From: Diphasiastrum complanatum
Taxonomy: Eukaryota; Streptophyta; Lycopodiopsida; Lycopodiales; Lycopodiaceae
Assembly: GCA_029204225.1 (NCBI GenBank)
Contig: CM055101.1
Coordinates: forward strand, 61,915,318 to 61,979,317
Length of the DNA: 64,000 nucleotides
Reading direction: 5' to 3'
Of this stretch, positions 35,595 through 47,404 are shown in pieces. The position numbers and the translations under genes are program-made. The notes under the pieces were generated by a model. It ran no database searches. It saw only the letters and a program-made list of their open reading frames with translations, and was not told the origin of the DNA. Each line of letters opens with the position of its first letter. Position 1 is the stretch's first letter.

Positions 35595-36790
35595 CGACTT
35601 ACACAAGAATAACAACTTCCAATATCGAAGGAACAATAATACATTATGCACTACACCTATCGATCAATACAAAAATGCTAACATCATTGTCGTAAAAAAA
35701 GCTTGGCACATTAGCAAAAAATTATTCACAACTACAAATAGTAGTTTTTGATGAAATTTCACTCATTGAAAAACCTATTTTGCAATTTGTAGATCAAAGA
35801 CTATAAGCAAACAAACACATCTCTTCTAAACACCTTGGAGGATTGGAGGTAATTATATGTGGTGATTTGTATCAAGCTAGACAAATTTTTGGTGAGTGGA
35901 TGTTACAATCAATATGAATTCATTAGAACCATTGGGTTCAACATATTGGGAGATGTCATATGCTATGAGTCGGTTGAAACAAAATTTGACAAAAAGATCA
36001 CAAAATTATCTCCATACTTAACAGAATACGCCAACGAACACACCCACTATTGAGATAAATTACTTAGACAACCTATGTTATCACCAAACAATATTTGATC
36101 ATACATTCCCACCTATTTTTATAGAAACAATCACATAACAAAGCACAATGCTGAAGTCCTACAAAATAAATTGAAACAGAATACATCTTATAGGCAATTG
36201 GTTCCTTCCATGATTCTTGTCAAAAGAATCTAAAAATTTCTAACGATTCAAAAATATGACTGGCTTATTAACAAATATTAGAGTCAAACATGATACGTTG
36301 ATTGAGTTACATGCTTCAAATCTCAACATTAATGATCGATTGGTCAATGGTGTCGAAGCTACTTTCAAACAAAAACAACCATGATGGATGATGACATTAT
36401 TTGGAAACAATTTTTTTTTGACCAAAATGTAGGAGCCAAAATGAGATAAGAAAACAATCATGCTACAACCAAAAAATCACTAAAACGTGGACACATGTAT
36501 GATGACTTCTCAAAGGAATACAAATTGGGAACAATCATCTAAATGTCATCAAAGCAATTTCCAATCCAACTTGCAGCAACATGAACAATACATTGCAGAC
36601 AAGCATTAACAAACTCGCATTCAATCCAAAAGGCATTAAAGTGCACGGTCTAACTTATACACCAACTTAAAAACTACAGACACTAATCATTTGTATCTCC
36701 TACAACCATTGCAACCAAAAAATCTTGTTGTTGACAGAAAAGCAAATAAAAAATGCAAAGACTACATGACACACAACTACTTGGAGATTC
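35595..36790 (+). pseudogene. PIF1-like helicase pseudogene, probably from a Helitron
   Basis: Motifs occur in the right order across shifting frames: ITTSNIEGTIIHYALHL (35606 on), Walker B VVFDEISLIEKPILQFVDQRL-like near 35740 (split by a frameshift), GGLEVIICGDLYQ near 35845, ILNRIRQR near 36012, LHASNLNINDRLVNGVEATF near 36312, and FPIQLAATCTIH near 36550. The last part recalls the C-terminal end of Helitron helicases. No Walker A motif was seen and many stops are present. Plant genomes have both cellular PIF1 and Helitron copies; the transposon setting favours the latter. Confidence 0.65.
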
Positions 36791-37194
36791 ACTATTCTTG
36801 ACATTAAGCAATATGTAAATATGCCCTCGTTGTACAACTTTTGAGCATGATATCTTTACAAAAATACTATGATGATATGAAATCTACCAAACTCCTAATG
36901 AATATTGATATACTCTATCTGTAGGAAATATATACAAGCACATTTTTACAAATTGACACATATATGCCAGAAAGCCACAACATTCAATTACACCAACGAT
37001 ATTGAGATGACATAAAATATTGAATGAAAGCACATGATTTCACATGCACATTCTAACCATGTACAGACATCCAAAAACAAACATCAAATCAGTATTGCAA
37101 TTTTTTTTGCAACGTGCTATAAACCATACCTGGAAATGTTTCTACAACTATTATACACAGTTTAAATATTGATATTCTAAAGCCCAGTTTACTT

Positions 37195-37443
37195 AGTCAA
37201 CAACTTCAAAGTTTTTACGTGGTCTACAAAAGACATTTACAACGATTAAAGTGAATGCTTTACCATCTTTTAGCTTCCATATCCAAATGGCTTGATCATC
37301 TACATCGGGTTTAGCTTCGATGCCAATGACGACTTTTCATAGCTCTTTGGCCATTAGTACTATTCTCATCTTGAACTTCCACAGACGATAGTTGGATCCA
37401 TCCAGCTTGTCTACAATGAAAATAGCCTTGATTTGTGAACCCA
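37195..37443 (-). pseudogene. Copia gag start, truncated
   Basis: The minus strand reads MGSQIKAIFIVDKLDGSNYR, then LWKFKMRIVLMAKEL, a stop, and VVIGIEAKPDVDDQAIWIWK. This is the typical N-terminal start of copia gag (DUF4219/UBN2). After about 80 codons the similarity stops, close to the end of the PIF1 pseudogene on the other strand. Upstream at 37560-37571 is a primer site. Confidence 0.7.
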
Positions 37444-37559
37444 TATGGAAGTTCTAGTATATGCATATTTTAAACTAAATATTTGATAGTTGCAATGATT
37501 TGTCATTAATCAAACTGATAGAATCATGATTTGATACCATGCGCCTTTGATATCAGATT

Positions 37560-38050
37560 GCTCTAATACCATGTCACGTGTTGCATGTAATTAGCCCATG
37601 AGCTTACTAATTGCAATGCTAAATATAGCCATGGAGTGTAAATAGCGAAATTGTAATAATGGTTGTAAGCTAATTTAGCCAAATAAGGCCTCAAACTCAT
37701 AGTAGAAGCACAAAGGACCACTATAAATAGCTGAGATCATGTAAATTTGGAAGCTATTCTTCTTTTGTCAATTGTATTCTATGTGTTCTTGGAGCTTCTC
37801 TTGGAGAGCTACTTGAGGTGTTTTGTAGTTCATGTGCCTAAAAATGAGAGCTTTGATCGTGCTCTAGATTCAAACCCTATGTATTGAATGAGCAATAATA
37901 ACTATGGATCTTATCTAACTTTGCCTAATTTGGTGAAGTTTTGCTACATTTATCTAGCTTCTTGATCTCTTTATTTTCCATGCTAATTTGATGTTCAAGA
38001 ATGGATTAGATGCTTTAATACCAAGATTGGCACATGACATACCATGTTGG
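37560..38050 (-). mobile_element. Probable 5' LTR and primer site of the truncated copia element
   Basis: The bases 37560-37571 read GCTCTAATACCA, the complement of a tRNA-Met primer site with one change (TGGTATTAGAGC). The LTR should begin at 37572 (TGTCACGTG on the plus strand) and extend to higher coordinates; its outer end is not certain. The gag start lies on the expected side. 38050-39240 shows no features. Confidence 0.5.
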
Positions 38051-39242
38051 GAAAAAGAGCTAGAATGACTTTTCTCGGTACATGTACTATGCCTATCAAA
38101 TTTTAATTAAATCTTCGTAGGAAGTAATATATATGAATCTGTTCAATTCTAACTTTGAAATCGTCAGGATCAAAACTGTTGATTACATAGACAAGCACAA
38201 AGATAATAAGTGCAATTTGCGGAAGCATTAGATAATATTGAGATTCACCAATTAATAATCAAATTCGATCAAATGGATATTCGAATATTTGAAGGCTATA
38301 TCAAATGTCTGGTATGAATAATCCTATAAGAAACAATGAGAAGGAGATGAACACATCCAAATTGACCTAAATATTGAATGTAACAAACCTCTTGGATTGA
38401 GTTGAGTATAAACACATAATATGTATAAGCAGTTGAATTTAGAGTGTAGATCGATAACAATAATAATGGCAATCGCACACCCGCTCTATCTCTCTATCTA
38501 AAGTCTCGCTGTTGAGTCGTTAATCTATTTGAATTTATACATGAGTTGAGTTAACCTTGTAAACTATCATAAGCATGATTAATGATTAATCTAATATGTT
38601 TACAAGATAGATAATGGGTATAATTAGTCGTGAAAGCAACCACCCTTTTGTATGATCCACAGTTTGAATCGAACAAAGTCTATTCGAACTACCCACGTGG
38701 AAGTTCGAAATTATGTAGATGACAACAAGGAGTTTCAAACATATTTGAGTTGATGGTCGAATGAATAGGTTGATTTGATAACTGAGATTGCCAAGCCATT
38801 ATCGATTGGGTTGCATAAATTTGCGTCAAATAGGTTAATCAAACACTAGGTTTGATTCGAGTAGATTTGAGTCAACCCGCTAAATTTCAAATAATTTTTT
38901 TTTATCTATAATTAGATTCAAATATTCTCTGCTTCAAATTTACATGTAAATATATAGAGTAAGGGCTTTTTCTACATTCGAACCTTATATGTTTTGCCAG
39001 AGCTGCATTCTAGTAGACTAAGTGAATGGATTTAGATTAAAAATGGATTGAAGAAGGGATTAAGTCTATTACATCACTCTTTCGAAAAACAATATCATCA
39101 AAGAACCATTGAACTCACAAACAAATACCACGTTCCTTATAAATTACCTTAACTTATAAAATCTACTCACCAACTTCTAAAAATCATGATTAGATGATGA
39201 TCTCACCTATATATTTGTGATAAGGTACAATTACCTTACCTT

Positions 39243-39244
<2 letters not shown>

Positions 39245-39295
<51 letters not shown>
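39245..39295. repeat. (AC)n microsatellite
   Basis: A perfect AC tract of about 25 units. The flanks code for nothing recognisable. Confidence 0.95.
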
Positions 39296-39296
<1 letters not shown>

Positions 39297-39891
39297 CATT
39301 TTCTTGATCCATCAATTTCACCATCATGGCAAGGCCTTTGTGACATAATACCACAACATTTTGATTTACATTATGGACTAGATAGTGGTTGTTTGGAACT
39401 TCATTGTAAAGATATAGTGACAAGTCCTCTTCTTGAGCCACAGTAACTATGAGATTGGAGGACAAGCCATTATATCCTTATCATGGGCAGACAAACATCC
39501 ATTATAGTACATATTAGGTGTCAATTTTTTAAAAGAAATAGAAAGAAATCTTTTACAGTTTTTTTTTGTTAATGATTAAATCCTTGAGGGCCATATTTTT
39601 AAGATTCAATCCATGAATCCCATGTATTTTCAAGATTCCCTCCACGAGGGTTAAGCAATTTCAAGGTTTTATCCATGAGAATTTTTTATTTTGAGGGATA
39701 AAAATTATACCTAACCAAATTTGTAAAAACTGATGAGATCTTATTAATGGTAGTCCTCAAACTAAATCTGGACCAATAATTCATGTAACACTTGAGTAGA
39801 CACACATTATAAAGAAGTGGTTGTTTGAAGTCATAGTAAATTGTGTTTTTATACGGTTATAATCTCATGCTTAAAGGGTTGCACATGCGTG

Positions 39892-39914
39892 CACACACAC
39901 ACACACACACACAC

Positions 39915-39960
<46 letters not shown>
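39892..39960. repeat. (CA)n/(TG)n perfect inverted tract
   Basis: About 13 CA units (39892-39917) turn at CATG into about 21 TG units. Outer words GCGTGCAC and GTGCATGCGC extend the palindrome. The tract can fold on itself and may also form Z-DNA. Confidence 0.9.
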
Positions 39961-39962
<2 letters not shown>

Positions 39963-40453
39963 ATGCGCCAAAGCACATACACGTGAGTCTCAATGATAGG
40001 ACATTTTCTGCCACCAAAAGAAAAAATCATTCAAAATTTTTAATATTGCAATAAAAAACATCTTCCAAAAATTCAAAGTTCTAGGTTCACGAGCACATAC
40101 AAAAAAGAGACAATAGAAAAGCTCAAAGAATAGAATTTCTTGTTTCTTGTCAATCCTACAGAACATAAGCAAATGTGAAATAACAAGCAAGAAACAAGCT
40201 CATTCCTCTCAACGCAAGTAGGTGGCAGTCCACATGCCCATCCATGCAACGAGTTTTTCTCTTGACATGAATCTTGAATCCACGATATCTTCCAAGCCAT
40301 TAGCATTTTCATTTCGCTCATATAAAGCAAGTTCAAATTACTTCTAAACACATTCTTATAAACGTTTCATTAACAATTCTAAAAATTTTAATTAATAAAA
40401 ATATTAAAAATAACTTATGGCTAAAAATATTGTGATGCGTGGTGCAAATTGTG

Positions 40454-40458
<5 letters not shown>

Positions 40459-40501
<43 letters not shown>

Positions 40502-40597
40502 TTTGAAATGTAGTTGAAGTGAGAGAGCATGTGCTTTTAAATTTTTTTAGAAAGAGAAAATTTTAGAAAGTTTATAGAGAGAGAGGTATAAAATCAC

Positions 40598-40678
<81 letters not shown>
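40459..40678. repeat. Two (GA)n microsatellites
   Basis: GA tracts at 40459-40498 and 40604-40677 lie in a purine-rich stretch in which GAGAGAGAATGTTT follows each tract, suggesting an older duplication of the unit. A third short GA tract is at 41071-41093. Confidence 0.9.
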
Positions 40679-40680
<2 letters not shown>

Positions 40681-41364
40681 TTTGGACATTATCATGTCAA
40701 AAAAAAAAAGAAAAGTTACTTGGGTTTGACACACAGCCTTGTTAGGGTTACAATTTTTTCGAGTTCAGTTTTAAGGCAAAAATAGCAATAAAGTGAGTCT
40801 TTGGACAAAGATTGTCAGCATTGATAAACATGTTAGTCCATGAGTACAAAGTTTGACCAATGCCGGTGGTCAACAAGGTTTCATTGATGAACAAGGTGCA
40901 CTTGAGTTTATTCCATAGTAAAACTTTTGTCTTAAACAAAAGCTTCTAAATATCTTGACTATTCGAATCTCTTTCAAAGATGTCTACATGAGACCTTCAA
41001 AATAAAAAGAACTAAAAATTAGGGTTTATTTGAAATCAGGTTTTGGAGGATAAATAGCCAATAATAGGTGTAGAGAGAGAGAGAGAGAGAGAGTGGGCAA
41101 TGATAGAAAAAAGGGTTTTGTCTATTTTCATTGGTCCACGTTTGCCTTAAAATTTATTTGAAGGGCATTTGAAGTGCATTTGAAATGCTTGAAAATGACA
41201 TGTGCATTTAAAAATTTCTAGAGAAAACATGTGACTTTAGAAATTAAGGGAAAGAGAAATATTTAGAAAGAAAGGAAGGCATAAAAGGGCAAAAGAGAAA
41301 AGGAGAGGCTTGCATCACGATAAAGAGAGAGAGAAAGGCCCTGTTTTTTATAATTTAGGGTTTT

Positions 41365-41442
41365 TTTAAAGTTGTTTTAGGTTTCACAAGAAAAGTTTTT
41401 TTAAAGTTGTTTTAGGTTTCCAAGAAAAATAGCAATAAAGTG

Positions 41443-41518
<76 letters not shown>
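41365..41518. repeat. Short tandem duplication followed by (GA)n(CA)n
   Basis: TTTTTTTAAAGTTGTTTTAG occurs twice in tandem between 41365 and 41415. GA (41443-41477) and then CA (41478-41518) tracts follow. The word GCAATAAAGTGAGT just before also occurs at 40784. The open frame across the tract is not a gene. Confidence 0.8.
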
Positions 41519-41520
<2 letters not shown>

Positions 41521-42239
41521 GTCAGTAATGTGAAGGAGAGTTGCGCTCTTTCAATAGCTGCAGCTTATCACTTGACTAGAGCAAAGCTCAGGAGGAGGAG
41601 GAGATTGTTGGTGCTAATTGATGAAAACAGAATATGCCCCTTCCTCACTTTGCGATATTGGATTCATATTCAAAAGGTGTGAAATAATATTCGCATGCAT
41701 TTTTATCGTATCTTTAACTTTGTTGATATTTGTAATGCTATCGGCAACTGCTCTTCCAAATTCGCGTTTCAGTTCTTGTGGACCTTTTTTCGTTTACAGT
41801 CACTCGAATTACGGTTTCTGGAAAACCCTAAAGGACGATTTGGATGAATTGAAATACTCAAACTGTGTTCTATCATTGGCTGCCCAAATTCTCTCTCTCT
41901 CTTTTCACCAACATTAATTCTTGATTGGATGATGATATTGATTCTTTGGAACCATGTTATATTGTAGCAAGTCTTCGGCCATTGTCAAATTCAACCAGAT
42001 ACTTGCAATTAGAGTGGTTGGTAGCTGAAGGTTTTATACCATTTGCGACACCAATAAATTTATGCGAGGAACATATATAGCCTAGAATGTCTCCAATTTA
42101 AATAAAAGAACTGAAAACAAAATCAATGTAATTGAGAAGATACCAATAAAACGTGTCTCTGTAAAACTAGATCACAGTGACAGGAACAGAGGAGCAGATT
42201 TTTCACATAAGATGGCACGCAAGGAGGAGTGAAAACCAA

Positions 42240-43005
42240 CTAAAAAGGAGTTTGTCTTCGGTTCCCCAATTTATCGCGGTCCCATTCATCAAGTAGACAA
42301 AGCCTGTGGTGGATCGTAGTCTGTCTAGGTCTCCTGCCCAATCCACATTGAAAATCCAAGGATTTCTATTGCTTTGCTGACCCCTCTATAATGAAGTCGT
42401 TGTCTACGGGTTCCTTTTACATATCTGAGAAGCCTCTTCAAAGCACTCCAATGTTGCCATCCAGGGTTGTTGCTATATCTACTCAAGTGTACAGTTGCAT
42501 ATAAGAGGCCTGGTCTAGTAGCAATCATTAGGTGCTAGGCATCCCAACAACTCTTTGTCAGGAACCATGTCCATCCTTTCAGCTTCCTCTGGAATTTGAG
42601 GACACATGCTGCCATCCAGTTTCACGTTTATGTCCATCGGGCTTCCTGCTTCCTTGTAATTGGTCATTCCAGAGCGTTCTTTTCCAGATACCTGCATTGG
42701 TTTACATAGATGTTCCCAGTTCCTTGGTCTCTATGCACCTGTAGTCCTAGGCAATAAGCTAATTCTCCCATGTCTTTCATTTGGAAAGCTTTACATTCAG
42801 TATATGATACTAGAATGATGTCATCTACGTATGATGCAATTATTTGTAGGACACCTTGATCATTGTTTGCTATGCTTGGCATCCTTATAATGATAGCTCT
42901 CCCTCAGTATCAATTGCAATATGAAAAGATTTTATTCAAAGTATGTCACCCACTTTCTACATTGATATGCTTATTCAAGGATATGATGATTAGGCTTTGA
43001 TACCA
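42240..43005 (-). mobile_element. Copia pol fragment (RT/RNase H) with primer site
   Basis: On the minus strand, 42882-42664 includes ASYVDDIILVS (the copia YVDD catalytic motif), MKDMGELAYCLGLQV and a following Q..YLEK segment. 42528-42325 continues with RPGLLYATVHLSRYSNNPGW, then HWSALKRLLRYVKGT, the usual region before RNase H, with stops and frameshifts between. At 42994-43005 GCTTTGATACCA is the complement of a primer site (TGGTATCAAAGC), so gag and integrase have been deleted between primer site and RT. The 5' LTR should begin at 43006 and run to higher coordinates. Confidence 0.75.
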
Positions 43006-43477
43006 TGTTGAAACCTGTAGATCATTCTATCTACCATCATAACTCTGATAGATGACACGAAACACATCAATTGCATGATATAAATCATCCAGATACATGG
43101 AAATAGAGAAAGTCAACAAACACCGAAGCTCTAGCTCCTTCGCAAGAGAGATGGATTCCAACAAGTGAACGATCAATTTTGTAGGTGGGCCTGGAAACCT
43201 GTTAGACCCAAAAAATCTTGGGGACCACATGTACAACATGCTTTATGATTGTGCATGATGTTTCTCCTACTAAATTTAGCTCTAGGCCCCAAGTGGACCA
43301 AGTGTCCCACTTTACCTGCTTGTTAAATATGCATAAGAGTTGTTCACAATGTATTCAATCAGTATGGCATATGCACAACTTACAAGTTACAAATATACAA
43401 GGCCAAAAGGACTAATATAGGCATTTATTGTGCTTTTAACCTCTGATTGACGACATGTAGGGCTGTAGTAGGATTTT

Positions 43478-43680
43478 TGAGAAAATCCTTGGAAAAGTGT
43501 GCCCTCCCTACTAGTTTTATGTGCATTTACAGATCACACGTGTGAAGTTCAAGTGGTAGGGTGACATGGCAATCATCTTGCTAACCCACTCTCCCTCGGT
43601 ACTGTGCTTTACAGCGACCAATTTGGTGTCCTGTAACAAAAGTTATGACCTTTGGAAGTTTTAGCAGTTTTTAGTGTTAA
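43478..43680 (+). repeat. Dispersed repeat family B, copy 1
   Basis: Shares ordered words with 58365-58565: CTTGGAAAAGTG, GACATGGCA, TTGCTAACC(C/T)ACTCT, CC(G/T)CTGTACTGTGCTTTACA-like, CCAATTTGGTG and AAAGTTAT. No coding frame is conserved. Confidence 0.7.
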
Positions 43681-43881
43681 AATTGCAAAATTTTCGAATT
43701 GTTCTGATGCATGCCTGACATTTGAAATTTCTAAATTATTGGCAATTAACTTGAGTAGCTGGGTTACTCCCGCATGAAGTTAATTTGTAAAACAATCAGT
43801 GTGAAGAGAATTCACCAGAAACTATTTGTTTTGAGTTATATTGCTTGTAAGACGCTTGATTTGTGATTCTTCGGGATTCAT

Positions 43882-44398
43882 TGTTGGAATGTAAATGGAA
43901 TTGATTACATTACCATAGGTTACTTTAACCAAAAAGGTCGAGAGTTGTGTAACCATGGTCATTTATTATATTAGGCCTACTAAACTTAGAGTTAGCTAAG
44001 TTAGTATGAAATTAACTTGGTAGGGACTCATGGGTCCACTAGGCCTAATTGTGACATTAAGTACCCCAATTTGACATATTGGAGGTACCTTATTCTTTCT
44101 ATGTAACTTATAGAAAGTTGGATAGTCAATAGTCAAGTAGTTGGACAGCCAATAGTCAAGTAGTTGGAAAGCCAATAGTCAAGTAGTTGGATAGCCAATT
44201 GTCATGAAGTTAGATAGTCATCTTGGACTATATATATGTGTGCATCCCATTTGTATAAGATACATTTGTAAGCAATACTGACTATTCTCCTTGGCTGTCC
44301 ACGAGTTTCTACAAGAGGGTTTCTAGCCATCTCTTTTGAGAATGCTTTGTGTGATTGAATAGTTAAGATCCTGGATCCTTAGGCTTCTATTTCCTACA
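43882..44398. mobile_element. Solo LTR (517 bp) with 5-bp target duplication
   Basis: It begins TGTTGGAATG and ends TTTCCTACA, the usual TG...CA ends with short inverted termini. TTCAT directly precedes (43877-43881) and directly follows (44399-44403), an exact 5-bp target duplication. A TATATATA word at 44230 follows a minisatellite. No internal element lies beside it, so it is a solo LTR left by recombination. Confidence 0.8.
44118..44221. repeat. 23-bp minisatellite in the solo LTR
   Basis: Four full units of TTGGA(T/C/A)AG(T/C)CAAT and AGTCAAGTAG-like sequence begin at 44118, 44141, 44164 and 44187, followed by a partial fifth. They sit just upstream of the TATA-like word, in the likely U3. 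Confidence 0.85.
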
Positions 44399-44403
44399 TT
44401 CAT

Positions 44404-47083
44404 CAGTAAAAATCATGTGCATAGGATATACAACGTTCTTGGTATAGAGTATTACTCAGTCGACTCAGTTCGTCGTATCCCAGAGAGCGCAATTGGATAG
44501 CAAATCTTAATGATTCCAAGAATGACATCTAAATTTATATATTGACGAATCATAAATAGATACTTAATTATCAACAGAGGCTTGTAAGGAAATATGACGA
44601 TTCTTATGTTTGGTGAGTAATTCTTGATCTTTTGAATGAGTCAAGAATTTAGATTAGTATGTTGAAAAATCTAAATCCTTTACTCCAGTGAGTTGAGAGC
44701 TACAGATTATAGTATGTAGATGCTTGGGTATAGTTTCTAGACTAGATCTCCAGTTGTTATAGGGGACAGACAAATCTATTAAGATTGGATGGATGCTATT
44801 TTCTTGCTTGAGATGCTAGAAACAAGAGCATTTAACTCAAGAGAGTTTCTGGGGTAGTCAGAGTTGAGTTAGGATCATTTTTTATCTTAATGGATCTCCT
44901 AGAGATTCGAGTAGAATGAACTGGTATACCTTAGACCTCTGGATATCCTAAGAGTATTTGTACCAAGAAGCATTTATGAATTGTCTACCCAAGTCTGTGG
45001 ATAGTTTCAGACTGTAATTGTTAGTTCTTTTTATGAGTTAGGTAATATTCCACCCATTGTTTGATGTAAAGTGTTTTATATGAAGGTGATGTTACTAACT
45101 TATAGATAATAGAGATTGAAACCCAAATGGAAAATTTATCACTTAGTGTACTTTTCAAACCTGAGTTTGTACTCCAGAACAACAATAGCTCCGCACGTCA
45201 CCATATGTGTGACTGCGTCCTCACAAGGTTATTAATTACATTTATGGCCTAGTTCGGAATAACGAGGCGTAACCAATAATCTCGAGTACTAGAGTACTGT
45301 GTATCCAAAAACTATGCCGAATCCTATATACAGGACGTGGACATGACATTCTTTCCTGCTTGAACTAGTTATGTCCTCCGCTTTAACTCCCAACACTTAC
45401 CTAGAAAATCATTATCCTTAGTCTGACTTTACATACCAAATAAGTACTCAGAGATAGAACAATTTCCAATAGTTAATCGTTGCATGGGTTAGGACGGCTA
45501 TTGGCATGGTGTAGAGTATCAACAGTAATGACTTGCATGTATGGTTGGGTGGTTTGGCTCCACAGTCATTCCTTTGTGTGTGTCTTGTAGGTGCTTCTCC
45601 TTACAGTAATCATGTGTGAGGTATTTTATTCGGCAATTGCATTTGAAGTATGTTATGGGAAGGCATCTATCTTTTGTGACATTTTGGGGTCAGGTGTATG
45701 AAGTTCTTTCTAAGTCCTTAATGGGCTATAAAAGGATTTCATTCTATAAGAGGAATATTATGTCTTTCAGCAAGAGAGGGCTTGTGAGTTAGTTCGTTAG
45801 ATTCGGATAGGCCAACTGTTATATACTATTTAAAGGTTCATAATCTCTTTCCTTCAAAAGTTTGTTATGCCTTATTTTATTTACATTGTACAAATGCGAG
45901 AGTTTAGTTTCACTTTCCTTTTTTGGTATCTCGTTTAAATCCTCGTGTTTGAGTGTTAAAAATTATGGTGTGTAAGTTGTCTCCATGGCGTTTAATGGAA
46001 AAAAAGTTGGGAGACCTAGCCTTGTTATAAGTTGGCAGCTCTTATTATTAAAAAACGCATGGCAGAGTTTTGCTTGTTATAGTTTGAGTAGGAAATGTTC
46101 ATGATGTAATCTATGAAAAATTTGTTTAGTTATATAGGCAATTGTGGTGGTTCTATGATATAGATAAGTGAGATCGTTGGATTAAGAGGCGAAATGCCTC
46201 AAGCAGTTGTTGGAAAGAAGTATGGAATCAAGCAAATGGAGGTGAGTCCAATTCAACGCTTGCAACATGCTAAAACAGCTCCATTAGGTGATGATCATGA
46301 GAAAACGGTGTGCTTCTTCATTTAGTTATCCGTAATGGTTTTCACAGTCATACAATGGATTGAGAATTAATTTTTTTTGGATACTTATGGTTGATGACTG
46401 ACGAAGGTCTTGGCGACAATGCTTCATTTAACCACAATGATGCATTTATTCAAGTATTTGGAAAATATTTGAAACCTCTTTTAACCTCTGAAACTTTATT
46501 TAGCTCGTCTATAAAGGAGATGGATAATGTCCATTCTACAATGGTTGATTGGGTATTTTGTAACAACAGAAGCTGTCTTTTGTAGTTTGACCTTGGATCT
46601 TATGTGAGATCCTAAGCAGCTATATAATGGATGTTCAAGATTTGTTCGGTTTCTTTGTATATCAAATGATAAGGTCTAAAATCAGCCTGCTAGTGTGTTA
46701 GAGCAAATGCATCACTTTAAGTTAAGAAGAGCTTCATCTTCACATTTGTGGTAGGACACATGGAGATGTTACCAGGAAACCACGCTTTATTAGGTATATA
46801 TGTCTTCTTTTCAAACCTCAAGATAATTTTTCCCTCCATTCGTCTTATGTTGCTCTTATACTAGCCCTGCTATTTATTTTCTTTTTTGCACAACTATTTT
46901 AGACAGACAAAATCAACCCCTTTAGAAAATAAAATTATTGTTTTGGTAGCATTCCTTTGGACAAAGAGGGTCTACATTGCAAATTAGCTTGGCAAAAAGC
47001 TGCATAGAAAGACTAAAAAAATTAAACATAAATAGCGAATATAGAAAAAATAAATATATAGAAAATACAGATGATCTCATATT
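44404..47083. other. No gene recognised; one repeat fragment
   Basis: Mostly AT-rich unique-looking sequence. About 45225-45390 resembles the reverse complement of 55457-55590 (TTCCGAACTAGGCC, TTAGTTACGC/TTGGTTACGC, GGATTC(G/A)), so these are inverted copies of one dispersed repeat. The frame at 46391-46585 shows no family features. Confidence 0.45.
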
Positions 47084-47404
47084 CTAGTCACCTGAACAAT
47101 CACCCAATCCTAGATAGTCATGCATTGTCCACATTAGAATTGCGCGCAACAAAAAGTTGTTGTCTTGTATTGAACGTGAGATTTCATACGCTTGGCCACC
47201 CTTCCATAATAGCTCCAATTCTTCAACTAACAGTGCAAGGTAGACATCCATATTTTTTACTTTGTGTTTTCCAAGAATTAAAAGTGCTAACATGAGATGT
47301 CCGTTTTTTATAGTTAGCCAAGGTGGAATGTTGTAGCTGACCAACACCACTGGCCAAGTAGACCACGTGCTTGACATCTTGCCAAAGGGATTCACCAAAA
47401 ACAA
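47084..47404 (-). pseudogene. CACTA (En/Spm) transposase TNP2 fragment
   Basis: The frame reads NPFGKMSSTWSTWPVVLVSY, NIPPWLTIKNGHLMLALLI, a DVYLALLVEELELLW segment, and LLRAILMWTMHDYLGLGDCSG. These are the conserved blocks of TNP2 (Transposase_21) in the right order. The typical GPKSPG region is changed (GKHKVKN). Only about 107 codons are open and neither catalytic core nor terminal repeats were seen, so it is a relic. Confidence 0.85.

Noticed and set aside
37730-37745. TATAAATAG as promoter of a plus-strand gene
   Set aside because: No gene follows; the region is most likely inside an LTR of a minus-strand copia element.
44118-44221. CRISPR-like repeat pattern
   Set aside because: The units are contiguous 23-bp minisatellite copies without spacers, in a plant LTR.
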